From Schizochytrium sp. TIO01 (taxonomy: Eukaryota; Sar; Bigyra; Thraustochytrida; Thraustochytriidae), in the NCBI GenBank assembly GCA_004764695.1, contig SMSO01000032.1, positions 456,501-520,500 on the forward strand: a DNA stretch of 64,000 nucleotides, given 5' to 3'. Within the stretch, counting starts at the first letter, position 1. Every line of letters begins with the position of its first letter. Below are positions 26,440-38,419 of this stretch, piece by piece. The notes below the pieces were generated by a model that saw nothing but the letters and a program-made list of their open reading frames with translations, was not told the origin of the DNA and made no database searches. The position numbers and the translations under genes were made by a program.

Positions 26440-28131
26440 TTAGATTCCAGTGTCTTCGGGAACAGCATCGCTAATTGCATGCAGGAGGCGTTCCACAGGT
26501 GCCTCAAATTTCTTGTCATCATCCAAAGGAGGAAAAGAAATAGCACGGTATGCTGCACCAACGAACTGACTAATGCGGCTGTAGTATGAAAAGCCTTGGT
26601 AGTCAGGCAGCTGCATTTGAATAAGGGTTGCACCAGGCTGACCAAAGGCAATGTAGGCTAGAGCAGAGTCATGCATACCAACAATGACTTGAGACCCGCG
26701 TGCTAAAGCGATGCGCTCCTGAATGCTAAGTCCCACAAATGGGTCAACACGGACATCTGCGCGTGAGCGAAGTGTATTCAACATTTCCTTGACTTCTTCC
26801 TCGTTCACAAGACTGACGTGGTCCGGCTTGTCAGGGTTTCGCAAGAAAACTAGAACCACCGGTTTGCTGCCAGGCTCTGGATTAGCCAGAGCTTCGCGCT
26901 GCTCGTCATCCTTGACCATAGCGCGCACAAAGGCGTTGGCAAAACTACGAACTTGCGGCACACGTTTGCAGTTCGCAAGTTCTTCAAAGTTCGTCACTGA
27001 CAACGCACTGCGTGCTCCAACCGGAACGAATATAGCTTTTCTAAAGCAAGTGGGTACCTTGTAGGACTTCAGGAAGCGGATATTGGAGCCAAACATGGTG
27101 CTCCATGCAGAATCCAGAGGTCCCTTAGGGTGGCCGTCCATGAAGACGAGATTTACATCCTCACCATCAGCAAGCTGTTGTTGAGCCTGGTAAGTGTTGT
27201 ACCAGTCTGTGATCGTGGAGTACACATCTGTGTGCTCATAGCGTGTAATAAAAAGGGTAGGCTTTTCAACCCAAACTTTACAGTGCGCAACGGCCTGGCC
27301 CTGGTCGCCGCTGAGCGCGCCAGTAATGGCCTTGAAGTGAGCTGCGAGGTACTCGGGGTTCCAAGGTTCTTTGGGGAGCTTGCATGCCTGCTTCCATGCT
27401 CCCTTTTTGTACACAGGGATTTCATCACCTTCAGGTCGTGGTTTAATGTTGGCAGGATTCTCATTTCCTGGTGCGACCTTGACAAGTTTTGGGTCGAGAA
27501 TGAGGTTGCTTGCCTCACACATGGTACCATGGCTAGTTGGGCTGTACCAGCAGTCCATACTGGCCTGCTCTCCGACGCAGATTTGCAAATTGTTTGTGTA
27601 GCCATTACCAAACATCCTGAGGCAGACCTCGTCGACGCCAAGTCTCTTGGGCTCCACCCAGAGGTCATTGCGTTTAGCCAATTCCAATTCTCGCATTTCA
27701 CGTTCATCGTCCTCCTCCTCCTCCTGAGCTTGGTCCAGAGACGCCTCCTGATCTTCAATCTTGACACTGGCACCGTCTTCAGTGTTTACATCGTCGACCT
27801 CTTGATCTAGCTTGTCTTCGACACTGTTTGTCTCAGATGCAAGGTTTGCATCCATTTCCACTCCATTCTCCCCACGAAGAAAGTTGTTCAACTGCTCCGC
27901 ACGGCCAGAGCTGTCTTCATTATTTCCAGCATTGCTCTTAAGTCCTGAGCTTTCAGTGTTATCCACGTCGACGACCTCAACGGAGGACTGTGAAGCGCTG
28001 TCGAGAGTGGTGTCACTTAGAGAATGCCGCACCCAGAGCAACAAGCCGACGAGGACCACAACGCCAATCTGAAGGCAGATCTTGCCCCACGGCCGCGAGG
28101 ACCGCTGTGCGACGCCGAAACGTGGCTGCAT
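26440..28131 (-). CDS. GT61-like type II membrane glycosyltransferase
   Basis: Single exon, 563 aa from the ATG at 28131 (the open frame begins three codons earlier at a TTG). A short cytosolic basic head is followed by one transmembrane segment (about 18-34), then a long acidic stem (about 60-150, Glu/Asp-rich) and a lumenal catalytic region. This is the standard Golgi glycosyltransferase layout. The C-terminal third carries the GT61/DUF563 pattern: a KPVVLVFLRNPDKP strand, LSIQERIALARGSQVIVGMHDSAL (about 464-491, split here as LSIQERIALA then VIVGMHDSAL) and a PGATLIQMQLP strand. GT61 proteins include plant xylosyl/arabinosyltransferases and animal EOGT and POMGNT2. The usual G-x-HGA-x-L reads GMHDSAL, so it is a divergent member. 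The sugar donor cannot be assigned. Confidence 0.7.
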   Translation of the reverse strand: MQPRFGVAQRSSRPWGKICLQIGVVVLVGLLLWVRHSLSDTTLDSASQSSVEVVDVDNTESSGLKSNAGNNEDSSGRAEQLNNFLRGENGVEMDANLASETNSVEDKLDQEVDDVNTEDGASVKIEDQEASLDQAQEEEEDDEREMRELELAKRNDLWVEPKRLGVDEVCLRMFGNGYTNNLQICVGEQASMDCWYSPTSHGTMCEASNLILDPKLVKVAPGNENPANIKPRPEGDEIPVYKKGAWKQACKLPKEPWNPEYLAAHFKAITGALSGDQGQAVAHCKVWVEKPTLFITRYEHTDVYSTITDWYNTYQAQQQLADGEDVNLVFMDGHPKGPLDSAWSTMFGSNIRFLKSYKVPTCFRKAIFVPVGARSALSVTNFEELANCKRVPQVRSFANAFVRAMVKDDEQREALANPEPGSKPVVLVFLRNPDKPDHVSLVNEEEVKEMLNTLRSRADVRVDPFVGLSIQERIALARGSQVIVGMHDSALAYIAFGQPGATLIQMQLPDYQGFSYYSRISQFVGAAYRAISFPPLDDDKKFEAPVERLLHAISDAVPEDTGI

Positions 28132-31125
28132 TGCAACCAACGACAGGCGTCAGGTGTTTATCGCGACCCCAGCACGCACAAGCGACCAGGTATAAGCAAA
28201 CCGCCTCCGGCGATAGCAAACTGTATCAAGAGATCTGCTTGATCTCATCCATTTTTCCACGTTACGAGGAACATGATGTGACATAAAAAGTACTTTGTCA
28301 CACTCTTAGTTCTCTTTACCTACTGGCAATTAATTTGAGCTTTAGACATAGACGAAACATTTGGGGCAGCTAACTTGAAGGAATTCAACATTGGGGTATC
28401 TGCATTCAAGGTATACAATGCACGGTTTTGATTAGCTGCTGAGAGGTTTCACTGATTTCCTTGAAATCCAGACTTGGAGTCTTTTAGTTGAGGACTTGTT
28501 ACAATTAATATATGCCTGTTATAGATGTATCATCATTCATATCTATGTACATTAAATACATGTTACTACTTTTATTTAAAAAAAAATTAAAAAAATATAA
28601 GTATATATGTAAGGTCTGAAGGAATTAGTAGAGTGGTCGAAGAATACAGCCAGGGCCAAAGCACGGCCTCAACATGGCGATGGTATGTAAATATGTATTT
28701 TTCGTAGCTCGTAAAAAACATCCATTTAAATGGAAGAAACAACATGATGCGCTTTTGTTGAGTGGTGTATCAAAAATTTACTACTGCAAAGAAACCCTCC
28801 ACGCGCATCATGTAATGGAGAGATTCAGGCCTTCACGTCTCCAATTCAATCGTGCCTACAGCAAGAAACTTACCAATATATTTATGTATTTTGCATTAGG
28901 TTACAGAGATAGGATTAAAAATAAAGGATTTCCAAAGAAACAACCTATTACCAATCCTTTGGGCTTTTCATCATGTGTGCCGATGCATTTTAGGGCTAAC
29001 CTCAAAATCTGATTCTTTTTATTTCTTGACATCTCAACTATATGTGACATTATCGCGCAGAGCAATGCAATGGGCTAAATCCATCGCTGCTTGTCTTATC
29101 TTCTCTGCTAGGGCGGGCGCTCCCCATTTGGCCAAATCACTGTTTTGTATATTGCATGATTCCAAATTTCAAGCACATGTTTTCAAAAGCAGCGATTCGA
29201 CCACGAGTCAGAGTCGAACATAGCTCAATATTAGAAATGAAATTAAGAAGATTGTTATCATTCTTCTTCTTCTTATTATTATTATTGTTAATACATTTTA
29301 TTATTTATTTCTCCTTTTAATTAAAAATTGAAAATCAGGGATGGATAAAAAAAAACCACGTACCACTATCAAGAATCAATCACCCAGATTTGCTCAAATC
29401 CCTTCGAGTGCTCTTAAAGTGAGCTGTCTGGATCCCGAGAACTACATTTGTTTAAGTTCGCGGCAAAGTTAGGGCATAAGCTGCTCTCGACCGTCCTTTC
29501 TTTACTGGTCGTGGAAAGGCGATACAATATTCTTCTTTTATTCATTCTCTAGAGTATCGCACTGATTTACTCTTATACTTGGCCCTACCTACATTGCTAG
29601 CGCATCCGTTTATCTTTTGTGTCTCCTGGGAATAGTTGGTCATGATTGATTGTGAATTTCCAGTGCATTGCTACGGTAACTTCGCAATCCAGCACCAAAG
29701 AATCGAAGAGCACCGCCAGCTTTGAGGGACTGCTTGGCTTCGTGTGTGACCCTGCGGGCTTGGGTTACCAGGGCTCTCGTTTGGTCATTTCGTGCGCCTT
29801 TCCATAAATTTAATTTATGCATTCACACATCACAATTGAAAAGTTCCCTTCCATACTTAGCGCTACTTTTCTATTAGCTAACAAATAGCACATTCAAGAA
29901 TGTTTCTCTAGTTCATACGAACTTTCTTGCCAATCTGGTTTCTCCAGTCTGCCACGAGGCACCTGGATTCCTACTAACTAACCCATTGGCGCTCTCTGTC
30001 TTCGCCTCTATTGCGTGGTCGTCGTCCTTTGCCGTATCGACATGCGTTTCTCATCGTCAATGGCTTTGGCGTTCAACGTCTCAGAGCACCTCCACATCAT
30101 AGTCGCAGGCTCTCTTTTTATTATACAACAATAAAAGCATTTCCACTTAAAGCCTTTCTCAATGAAAGAGAAGATCCGATGAGGATGATGACTGCCGCCT
30201 ATGCTTAATAACTATCTAAGTAGATGGATATACACTCACTCACTCACCCATATCTATCTACCTATCTATCGGTCCAACTATTTTGGAGCAGAAAGCAATG
30301 ATTGAGGAAGTCTAAACGAAAAATCGCATTCTTTCTGCAGTTCGTGGAGGATAATGGTGATGACGAAAGAAATTGAGGACGACACGTCATAACTTTTGTA
30401 GTGCATGTTTTAGGCTTTGTTTTTGTTCTTTGTCACCAGTAGGTAAGTAGTATGTAGATAGGCTCTTTAAGTTGAAAAGAAACGATACTGTCGCGGTAGG
30501 TACTCTTAGTGCCCTGCTACTGAATTAATTAAAGCATCATGTAGTCAGGAAGGTACCCGTCTACCCGTCATTCACATCGGCCTCATAGAGATCGTTTGCG
30601 CTTGGAGGCAGGAAAAGGCAACAGAGGCAGGAGATAAGATAAGTCAGAGTTTTGGTGGCTTCGAAAAGCTCTGCGATCATGGACGGCGACCTCGACTTGA
30701 CCAAATTTAGCCTTGATTTCCATGTCCTCTTCTTGTCCTTCTTTTACTTCGCGCTTTCTTTTTGTGAGCAAGTACGACAAATAAATGGCACAACTAAATG
30801 TGAACTGAGAAGGTCGTGGCCACGGAGAAGACGAGACAAATGGACTAAATCAGATCAGATCAGATCGGCTTGCGAATTCGCCCTCGAATAGAATTCGACT
30901 GCAGTGGCCTGCAATTTCGAAGAACCTTTCTGGTAGGCTGACACTTGAACAAAATATAGTTGCTTCACATTGATTTAGTTGCAATTCTTTTATTGTGTTG
31001 TGTTGTTTTGCATTGAAGTCTTAGATTGTATTCGTGGAGTGCGTTCTCAGTAATTTCGCAAAGTGCACTAAATTTGATGTATGTGCATTCCTCGCATGGC
31101 ACCAATGACAATCATGAGTGAGCAC

Positions 31126-31428
31126 GAGAATGAGAATGAGAATGAGAATGAGAATGAGAATGAGAATGAGAATGAGAATGAGAATGAGAATGAGAATGAG
31201 AATGAGAATGAGAATGAGAATGAGAATGAGAATGAGAATGAGAATGAGAATGAGAATGAGAATGAGAATGAGAATGAGAATGAGAATGAGAATGAGAATG
31301 AGAATGAGAATGAGAATGAGAATGAGAATGAGAATGAGAATGAGAATGAGAATGAGAATGAGAATGAGAATGAGAATGAGAATGAGAATGAGAATGAGAA
31401 TGAGAATGAGAATGAGAGTGAGAATGAG
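31126..31428. repeat. Hexanucleotide array (GAGAAT)n, about 50 copies
   Basis: The unit GAGAAT repeats without error from 31126 to about 31416, then shows one A-to-G change before ending near 31428. The array stays open in most frames (Glu-Asn, Met-Arg, Ser-Phe, His-Ser), which creates spurious ORFs on both strands. Confidence 0.97.
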
Positions 31429-31540
31429 GCGGATATTCGGATGGATACTTTACCAGTTGCATAACACCAATAGCCAGCCCAGCACATCCCTTCCTACGGC
31501 CTTGGTAGAAGGTGCTACGTACGTACCTACCTACTATATA

Positions 31541-31594
31541 AGAAAAAGAAGAAGAAGAAGAAGAAAAAGAAGAAAAGAAGAAGAAGAAGAAAGA
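31541..31594. repeat. GAA-rich microsatellite
   Basis: An imperfect GAA/GAAAAA run directly after the hexanucleotide array, followed by GTAAA-type units to about 31643. Confidence 0.85.
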
Positions 31595-31654
31595 ATTCTG
31601 AAAAAAGTAATGTAAAGTAAAAGTAAAGTAAAATAAAGTAAAATGTGTTGGCAA

Positions 31655-31706
31655 GTAGGGTACTAGGTAGGGTGCTAGGTAGGCACTAGGTAGGGCACTA
31701 GATAGC
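31655..31706. repeat. Short minisatellite, unit about GGTAGGGCACTA
   Basis: Four imperfect copies of an 11-12 bp unit (ggtagggtacta, ggtagggtgcta, ggtaggcacta, ggtagggcacta, first copy beginning a-g-t) are arranged head to tail. Confidence 0.65.
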
Positions 31707-32347
31707 AGATGAAATGAAAAGTTTAGTTAGTTAGTGTTATTGATAATACACCAGATCAAGTGAGTCATCGCTCGCAGTGGCAGTTCGCGAGGAGGGTCCG
31801 CTGGTCCTTCGGCGGGCGGCGGTGCGCTCGCGAGCGGAAGGCGAGTGCTCGCGTGCACACCGCTTCTTTTCAGATTTGTAACGGCGCACTTACAGCGTCA
31901 GTCCTCAGCTGCGGTTGCTGCGAAGCAGTACCGGGAGGCAGGCTAATCCGCTAAATTCATTGAGCCCCTCGCCAGCGTCAGCAGCTATCTTGCCGGGCTG
32001 ATCCTCCTGTCGCCTGCGACACCTTTCAATACCAACGAACCATTATACCTTGCGGCGTCCTATCTTATCGTAGTTACTTATCTGTGGTCGGGCTGCCGGG
32101 GTTTCTTTTGCAGACCTTCGTTGCTTCACTAGATCGCGTCTCTTCGAATCAATCGTATTGGATCGCGTTTGGGTAATTGATTGTTCTCGTTGCCAAAGTC
32201 AACCTCAAATTATTCTTCACAGCAGCTGCTTGAAAGGAAGTAGAAATCAATCATTATAGCGTCAGATTTGGACAAGACGCTAGGATAACCTTTTCTCCGT
32301 TTGTGGCTAGAAAAGCTTGTATTCAAAGAACTCAAGGAGACTCCAAA

Positions 32348-35300
32348 ATGCAGCATCCGGAGGTTCCAGTGCTGTGTGGCGAATACCAGGGCGTCATCGC
32401 TAAGCTACGTCAGGAAGGCTATGCGTTAAACCGTGTAGACGAGGGCCCATCAACGGCTGGAGGTGTATCTGGCGCCAACTCAAATCTTCGGTCTCGGAAT
32501 TTGTTTTGCTTGCGGGAGCCTGGGCTCTTTTTGGATATTTTCAAGATTATGACACTCAAAGAGCTTCGGAAGGAGGTATCAGTGCTCACTGCCACTGCAT
32601 GTAACGTACGCGAGAAACTGAGGATGTATGCATCTATGGCTCGGGATGAAGATGCTTTGGATCCTTCAGAAATTCTCAGGCCGCTGTTAGAATGCATCCG
32701 TAGCCCGAGCACATCTGCATCGGTTACAAGCGAGGCCCTTGCATCCGTACATAGGCTTGTGGTCACTCTAAAACTCTTCAAAGAACCCTCGGAACGTGTA
32801 GTTCGAGCTTTACATCATGTTGTCGAGGCTACCGTAGAGTGCGTATTCAGGCAGACTGAAAGCGGTGATGACGAGATTGCTGTCATGTGGGCACTGGAGC
32901 TCCTTGAGGCATGCTTGGCTTGCCCCGCCGCCGCAAGCTTGACACAACGTGAGTTAGAATCTGTCTATGTGACTGTCTTCAAGAACAGCGTGCTCTCCAC
33001 CAACGCAGACATGTTACGGCGTCTCGCCTCTCGAAAACTGTCTTCAATGATCAGTTCTCTCTTTGGTTCCTTATATGGCGCTGTTCCCGATACTGGATCC
33101 TCGCACAAAGACCGCGATGAGAAATTAGCAAAGCGACTCTTTGCATTCCTTTGTAGACGCCTCGATCCTCATGGTCCAGGCTGGCACGAGCCAGAACTAC
33201 GCCAGACTTCTTTGGACCTCGTGCTGTCTGCAATCGTTTCCACGATCGACTCCAATTCCGGTGAGGTGCTCGTTGACCAGCACCCTGGAATTCACGCCCT
33301 CATCTGCGATGAACTCTTCTGTGCGCTTCTCCAGACGTGTCAAATGGCCTGTAGACCGCTTTCTGCAGCAATGTCAGATCGTGATGCTCAAGACCTCGTC
33401 CCTGTACTGCCAGCATCTTCGGCAACGTCGCTGGCCGGCAAGTCTGCCGCATCGTCGATATCGGATGACTCAGATTCAGATGGCTCAGATTCCGAAGAGA
33501 ATGAAGACGAGATAAGCGACCATGATGAAGAACATGATAATGACAATGAAAGTGCAAACAACGCTGATTCCCGTCGTAAGTCAGTGGCCAAGTCTTCTTC
33601 TAAATCAGAAAAGGCCCCAGCAACAAACTCAACGCAATCCAGAGATAACCAAAACTTGAAGCCTTCATTGTCTTCATTGTCATCTTCGTCGCGAAAGGCA
33701 AGTGCACGAGCAGACTCGCCATTTGCACGGATTCCTTCAACATTTCGAGAATTAGAGGCGCAGTACAATGCAGAAGCATTTGAGCTGCTGAGCCCTAGTG
33801 TTTCTGGAGCCGGTGCTCCGCGGGTGCCGCTCGGACTCCTGTCGCGAGCACTACGACTCGTGCATATCCTCGTATCGCATTCGAACACGCGGAGGCACCT
33901 TCGCGTGCAGATGGAGGTGTTCTGTGGAAGTGTGTTTCTCCGTGCTCTAGAGGCCAAGCCGAAGACTACCGACAATGAGGCTCGGCGCTTGGTGCTGGAG
34001 ACACTGACGGATCTCTTTGCGGACCAGACAATTGCGGTGGATATTTTCTGCAATTTTGATTGTGACCTGAACTCAAGCAATGTCCTCGAGCACCTCTTCG
34101 TGTTTCTCTCTAATCACAGCTTCCCTAAACAGCTCCGAAAACTCGCACTCGATCCTCTACAACTTATGTCTCTGCGTTGTATTCATCTTGGTGTGAAGTC
34201 CATCGCAGCCAGGTCTGGAGAGGCCGTGCTCGACCCTGCTAAGCTCCACCTTGAGAAGATGTATGATCCCAAGGCATTGATTGAGGCTAAGCGCTCTAAG
34301 CGCAGGCTACACAAGTGTGTGCTGGCATTCAACCGGAAACCAAAAACTGGTGTAGCAGCTCTTGTTGATGCAGGTTTTGTCAGCGACCCTCCGACGTCTG
34401 CAGAGCTCGCAGACTTTCTGAGAAACACCCAGGGACTCGACAAATCTATGATCGGCGAATTCATTGGTGACTATCACGAGAAGAATGTTGAGGTCTTGCA
34501 TGAGTTCGTAAAGACTTTTGAAATGGATGGTATGTCGCTTTTATCTGCTTTACGCATGTTCCTTGAGAGTTTCAGGCTCCCTGGTGAGGCACAGGTGATT
34601 GACCGTATTTTGCAGTCATTTGCGGAAAGAGCTCACGCAGAATGCGGTGACGCTCGAAACTTCCCGACCGTAGACTGCTGTTACCTTTTGTGTTTTTCGA
34701 TCATTTTACTCAACACCGATCTGCACAACCCGAACATTCGGCCGGAAAAGAAGATGAGCTTTGACGCGTTTACTCTGAGCAATCGCAACTACGGTGAGAG
34801 TGTGTCCAAGGGCCAGGACATGCCATTGTCGCTGCTGCGAAGCATCTACGATGAAATTCGCGCTCGCGAAATCAACACCATGACTGATGGGAGCTCCCTG
34901 ACAGCCGAGGTGACCTCAGACCGTTGGGCTGATCTGATGACACGTCGCAAAGCGTCTATGAAGCTTGTGACAAGTGGTTGTGTGAGCAACAGTGCGTCTC
35001 TGGCATCATTGTGCCGCCTTTATGACGAGCAGATGTTTGCGTTTATCCACAAACCGGCATTTGCTGCATTAAGTGTCGTTTACCATGCAGGAGATCCCGT
35101 CCGACAGCCACGTGCAGTGGAACTTGCGCTGGAGGGTATCATTAACTGCGCTGAGGTCGCAGCACGATTTGGTATGGTGCGGGTACTTGATCGCGTAGTC
35201 GTTGACATCTGCAAGTTTACAACCTTGCTACTTTATGCACAAGCCTCAAACTCTCGTACCGGGCCGAGCCGCTGCAGGCCATAAGATTGGTCGTACAGGA

Positions 35301-37737
35301 TCTGTCAAGAAGGTTCTACCAACCATAGACAGTGTTGAGACTGATCTTGAGGACGATGATGATGATGCCAGCGCCGAAACCCAGTCTCGATCACAAGAAG
35401 GTCAAACGGAGGGCGTCCAAGAGGACGTGATCGAGGAAGATGATGCCGCAGCGGATTCAGATGAGGACTCGCAGGAGGTCGCAGCCACACGTGCCAGAAA
35501 TGCTGCTCGGGATGTGTTGGGTTCTCCGAACAGCATCGCTGGCGCCATGAGGGCATTGGAACGTAGCAGCAAAGCACAGACGGCGACCAGCTCCGTCTTG
35601 AAGATCGTGCTCCAGCACGCTGACAGAATCAGGCTTGCATGGCCGTACATTGTGTACTGCTTAATGCGTCTTTTCGACCTTGAGCTCTTGCCGGCAGATC
35701 TTCTACAAGAGTCTTCTGATCCTTTGCTTGAGGGCAACCTTCGAGCCAAGTACCATCGCATTAGTGCATCCGGATGGCTCCGGAATGCGGAGTCTAAAGC
35801 TGCAACGGCTCGTGCTGCGCTGGAGAGATCCAAGGGATGGGTAAGCTGGTTTAATGGCGAGTCGCGCGCCGATGCGGAGGCGAACCTCCATTCTCGCGAA
35901 GAGGAGCTGTACACAGTGAAACGCGCAGTTTCGTTTGCGTCACAGAGCTTGTCGCGGTCAAGTCACGCCGACAAGTTGCTGGTGCATCAAACTGAGCCTA
36001 AGTCCCCCGCCGTGTCATCATCATCGTCGCCAACTTCGCAACAGCAGCAGCAACAAGCTGTGACAAGTCAGACTCATGGCAGCGGGGACAGATACTACAG
36101 AGTCTGCCCAAGCTCGTCAGTCGCGTGTACGTATTGAGACCACCAAACTTGGTGGGCTTGTGTCGAGGTCGAAAGAACTCCCGGATCTCACTCTAGTAGC
36201 TTTTGTGCGCGGAATCATCGTGGCCTGCGGAGGCTCAGAAACACACTTGTTACCTGAGGATGACCTATTGGTAGACTCACCTGTAAACTTCGCCGATGAG
36301 GACGAGGTTTCGGACTTGCGCGGTGATATTCGTGTGGACATGCTTGCGCCGCCTTCACGTGCTTCGCGGTTGTTTAGTTTGCATCTCCTTATGGAGGTAG
36401 CTGTTGCGAATGAGAACCGACTACAGCTGATTTGGCCTATGGTTCGAATGCACTTGATTAAGACGCTTAGATCTGCAGACCATGCTTCATGCCACACCGA
36501 AAAGGCGTCGATTGCTCTGTTGCGATTGTCAGTGCGTCGTATATGGCACGGCGGTGATGACGTGAGTGGCGCCCTGAGGTTTTTATTGCGTTTGCCTAGT
36601 GCGGTGGCACCGGACTTTCCTATTGTGGTGTGTGACACACTCGTTCGCGCATTCGATAAGCCACCTGCAGATAAGCCAATTTGGAATGATGCCATTTCTC
36701 GCACGCTAATTTTAATTAGCCAAACGGAAGATTTCCGAGCTTGCTTGCGCGGTCTGCAAATCTTGAATAAGATTTCGACACACGCACGACTCGTGGAGGT
36801 AAACATGCAAGATCTTTTGAATGTACACCGCTCATTTGTCGGCCGAAGTTTGGCACATAAGCGCTGGGTTGTCGTTAATGGGCAGGGCGGAAGCCAAGCT
36901 GGTGTCAGCTCAAGTGAGGCAGCTTCTGGCGCTGTATCACCCGATGGAAATGCCAGTCACAAGGAAGAAATGGACAGCACAGAACTTTTGACTGACTTGC
37001 TGAATTTGCTGTTTATTCTGCACTCCCGACTGTTGGAGTCGATGAAACATGATGCTAAGTGGTTCACAAGCGAGCAAGCAATTTTGGAGAGTTTCCATGC
37101 TCTCATGGAAACTGCAGAGCTTCCTGACACGTCTTCTCAGGTGTCGAAGCATGCGTTTGAATTGTTGCGGAACTCTGTCAATGAGCTTATCGAGGGGCAG
37201 TGCCTGAATGCAGATCAGTGGGTCACTTTATACACCAAGGCAATGAGCACCAAATCATGTGGGAAGGATACCGCTCCACTTTTGATTAGCCTTCAATTGG
37301 ATGTTCTACATCGAATGGAGCGCGTCATGCAAAACCTTTCTTCGGCCGAGTTCGAGGAACTTTGTATTCGTATTGCAACTGATGTAATGGCGTGTGGCCT
37401 TCCGAAGCAACAGGAACAGTTAGTTTCAATCCTCGAACGCTGGCCTGGCAAGTTAAAAGTAGTTCGCGAAAGCGTTGCCCTTCCTCTAATGCAACACGAA
37501 GAGCCGCCTGCGCCTGTGCCTGTGCCTGCGCCTGCGCCTGTGTCTGCACAAACTCAGGCCTCAGCATCTAATTCAGTGCCTACACCTGCATCAGAAGCGT
37601 CAGAGCATGGGGCAGTTGAATCTTCAAACGAACCAGAAAGTGCGGTGGATTCTGCTCAGGTTGATGAACCCGATCTTGATGGAAATAACAATCAAATTGG
37701 TTCACCAGAAGCTAAGGGTGTAGAGTCGGCTAGTTGA
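32348..37737 (+). CDS. GBF1: GBF1/GNOM-type large Arf-GEF (Sec7 domain); two frame breaks
   Basis: Three frames (32348-35284, 35202-36137, 36076-37737) join into about 1,795 aa if one extra base is skipped at each overlap. The N-terminus has DCB-like helices. A Ser/Asp/Glu-rich insert lies at about 365-450. The HUS box is NFDCD near 568, and the Sec7 domain spans about 680-845 with SFRLPGEAQ carrying the catalytic glutamate finger (E747) and LLNTDLHN. The HDS region follows, including CKFTTLL. An acidic insert comes after that, then more helical repeats and a Pro/Ala-rich tail. GBF1 swaps GDP for GTP on Arf at the cis-Golgi/ERGIC and recruits COPI; GNOM is the plant relative. Length fits human GBF1 (about 1,860). 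The likely break points are the TTT at 35239-35242 and the GGGG at 36083-36086. Earlier in-frame codons to 32303 lack an ATG. The symbol is by family only. Confidence 0.82.
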
Positions 37738-37742
37738 ATAAA
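37737..37742 (+). terminator. AATAAA overlapping the Arf-GEF stop codon
   Basis: A canonical AATAAA starts at the last base of the TGA stop. If used, the 3' UTR would be extremely short; it may be a chance match. Confidence 0.3.
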
Positions 37743-38419
37743 ACATGAACGACAGTTTTTTAGAAAAAGTTGATATAAAAAGTTGTTTCCCTTTTATCGT
37801 TTTGGACTACTTCAATGGTACTTGCATCTGAGAAACTTGTTCTCTGCTCTCTTGAGGAGGTTTTTGTTTTTGAATTGGAAACAATACAAAAGATCGAGGT
37901 GCGTCGTACCTTTCTCGGAGAGATAAATATCGTTGGGTAATGGATAGATTCTTTATCCTTGTTCTGCATTTTGTTATGAAATGTGTTGCGAAGCCTCCGT
38001 AATATATATTTCTTACATCCATGTAGTTAAATTTTAAATTTTACTTGCGTCATAGAGACTAACACGATAGGTGTACGTACTCGATCCTATATATATGCGC
38101 TTGTGTGCCAAACAATTGAGATTTCGAAAAAAAAACAAAAAAAGCAAAAAAAAAAACATCATCTGATCATACAGAGGATTAGAGATAACAAAAACGATGT
38201 CCGTGGTTCGTCTCAATTGCATCACGTGATGGAACAAAAGAGAATCAAAGCCACAGGATAGATTTCTATCCAAATTGCATACGCGACGAGCGAGAGTGGG
38301 TTATAGTTCACGATTAAGCCAGAGCCTCTCAACGCCCTCTGACCTTGGTCTTGACTCTTAGTAAAGACACGAAGCTCCACTCTAGCAGCTCGTCTATATC
38401 AGCAATGCTTGGTATTGAG
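37738..38419. other. Convergent intergenic region
   Basis: About 680 bp between the convergent Arf-GEF and hydrolase stops. It contains an A-rich run at 38126-38156 interrupted by single C or GC bases, and otherwise nothing recognisable. Confidence 0.5.

Larger units (their letters stand above)
28132..32347. other. 4.2-kb divergent intergenic region with microsatellites
   Basis: It lies between the divergent GT61-like and Arf-GEF genes. It contains an AT-only block near 28577-28610, TTA/TTC runs at 29260-29290, short CACT and CTAT runs at 30230-30270, and a cluster of simple repeats at 31.13-31.71 kb. A GC-rich patch of about 90 bp (31.78-31.87 kb) may be part of the Arf-GEF promoter. A 112-codon open frame at 28674 has no recognisable features. 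Confidence 0.55.

Noticed and set aside
28674-29012. 112-codon ATG-led ORF, Lys/Phe-rich
   Set aside because: Composition fits AT-rich noncoding DNA and I find no motif. It could only be rescued by transcript evidence.
31081-31654. Glu-Asn, Met-Arg, Ser-Phe and His-Ser repeat ORFs
   Set aside because: They arise because the hexanucleotide array lacks stops in most frames. The flanks show no coding character.
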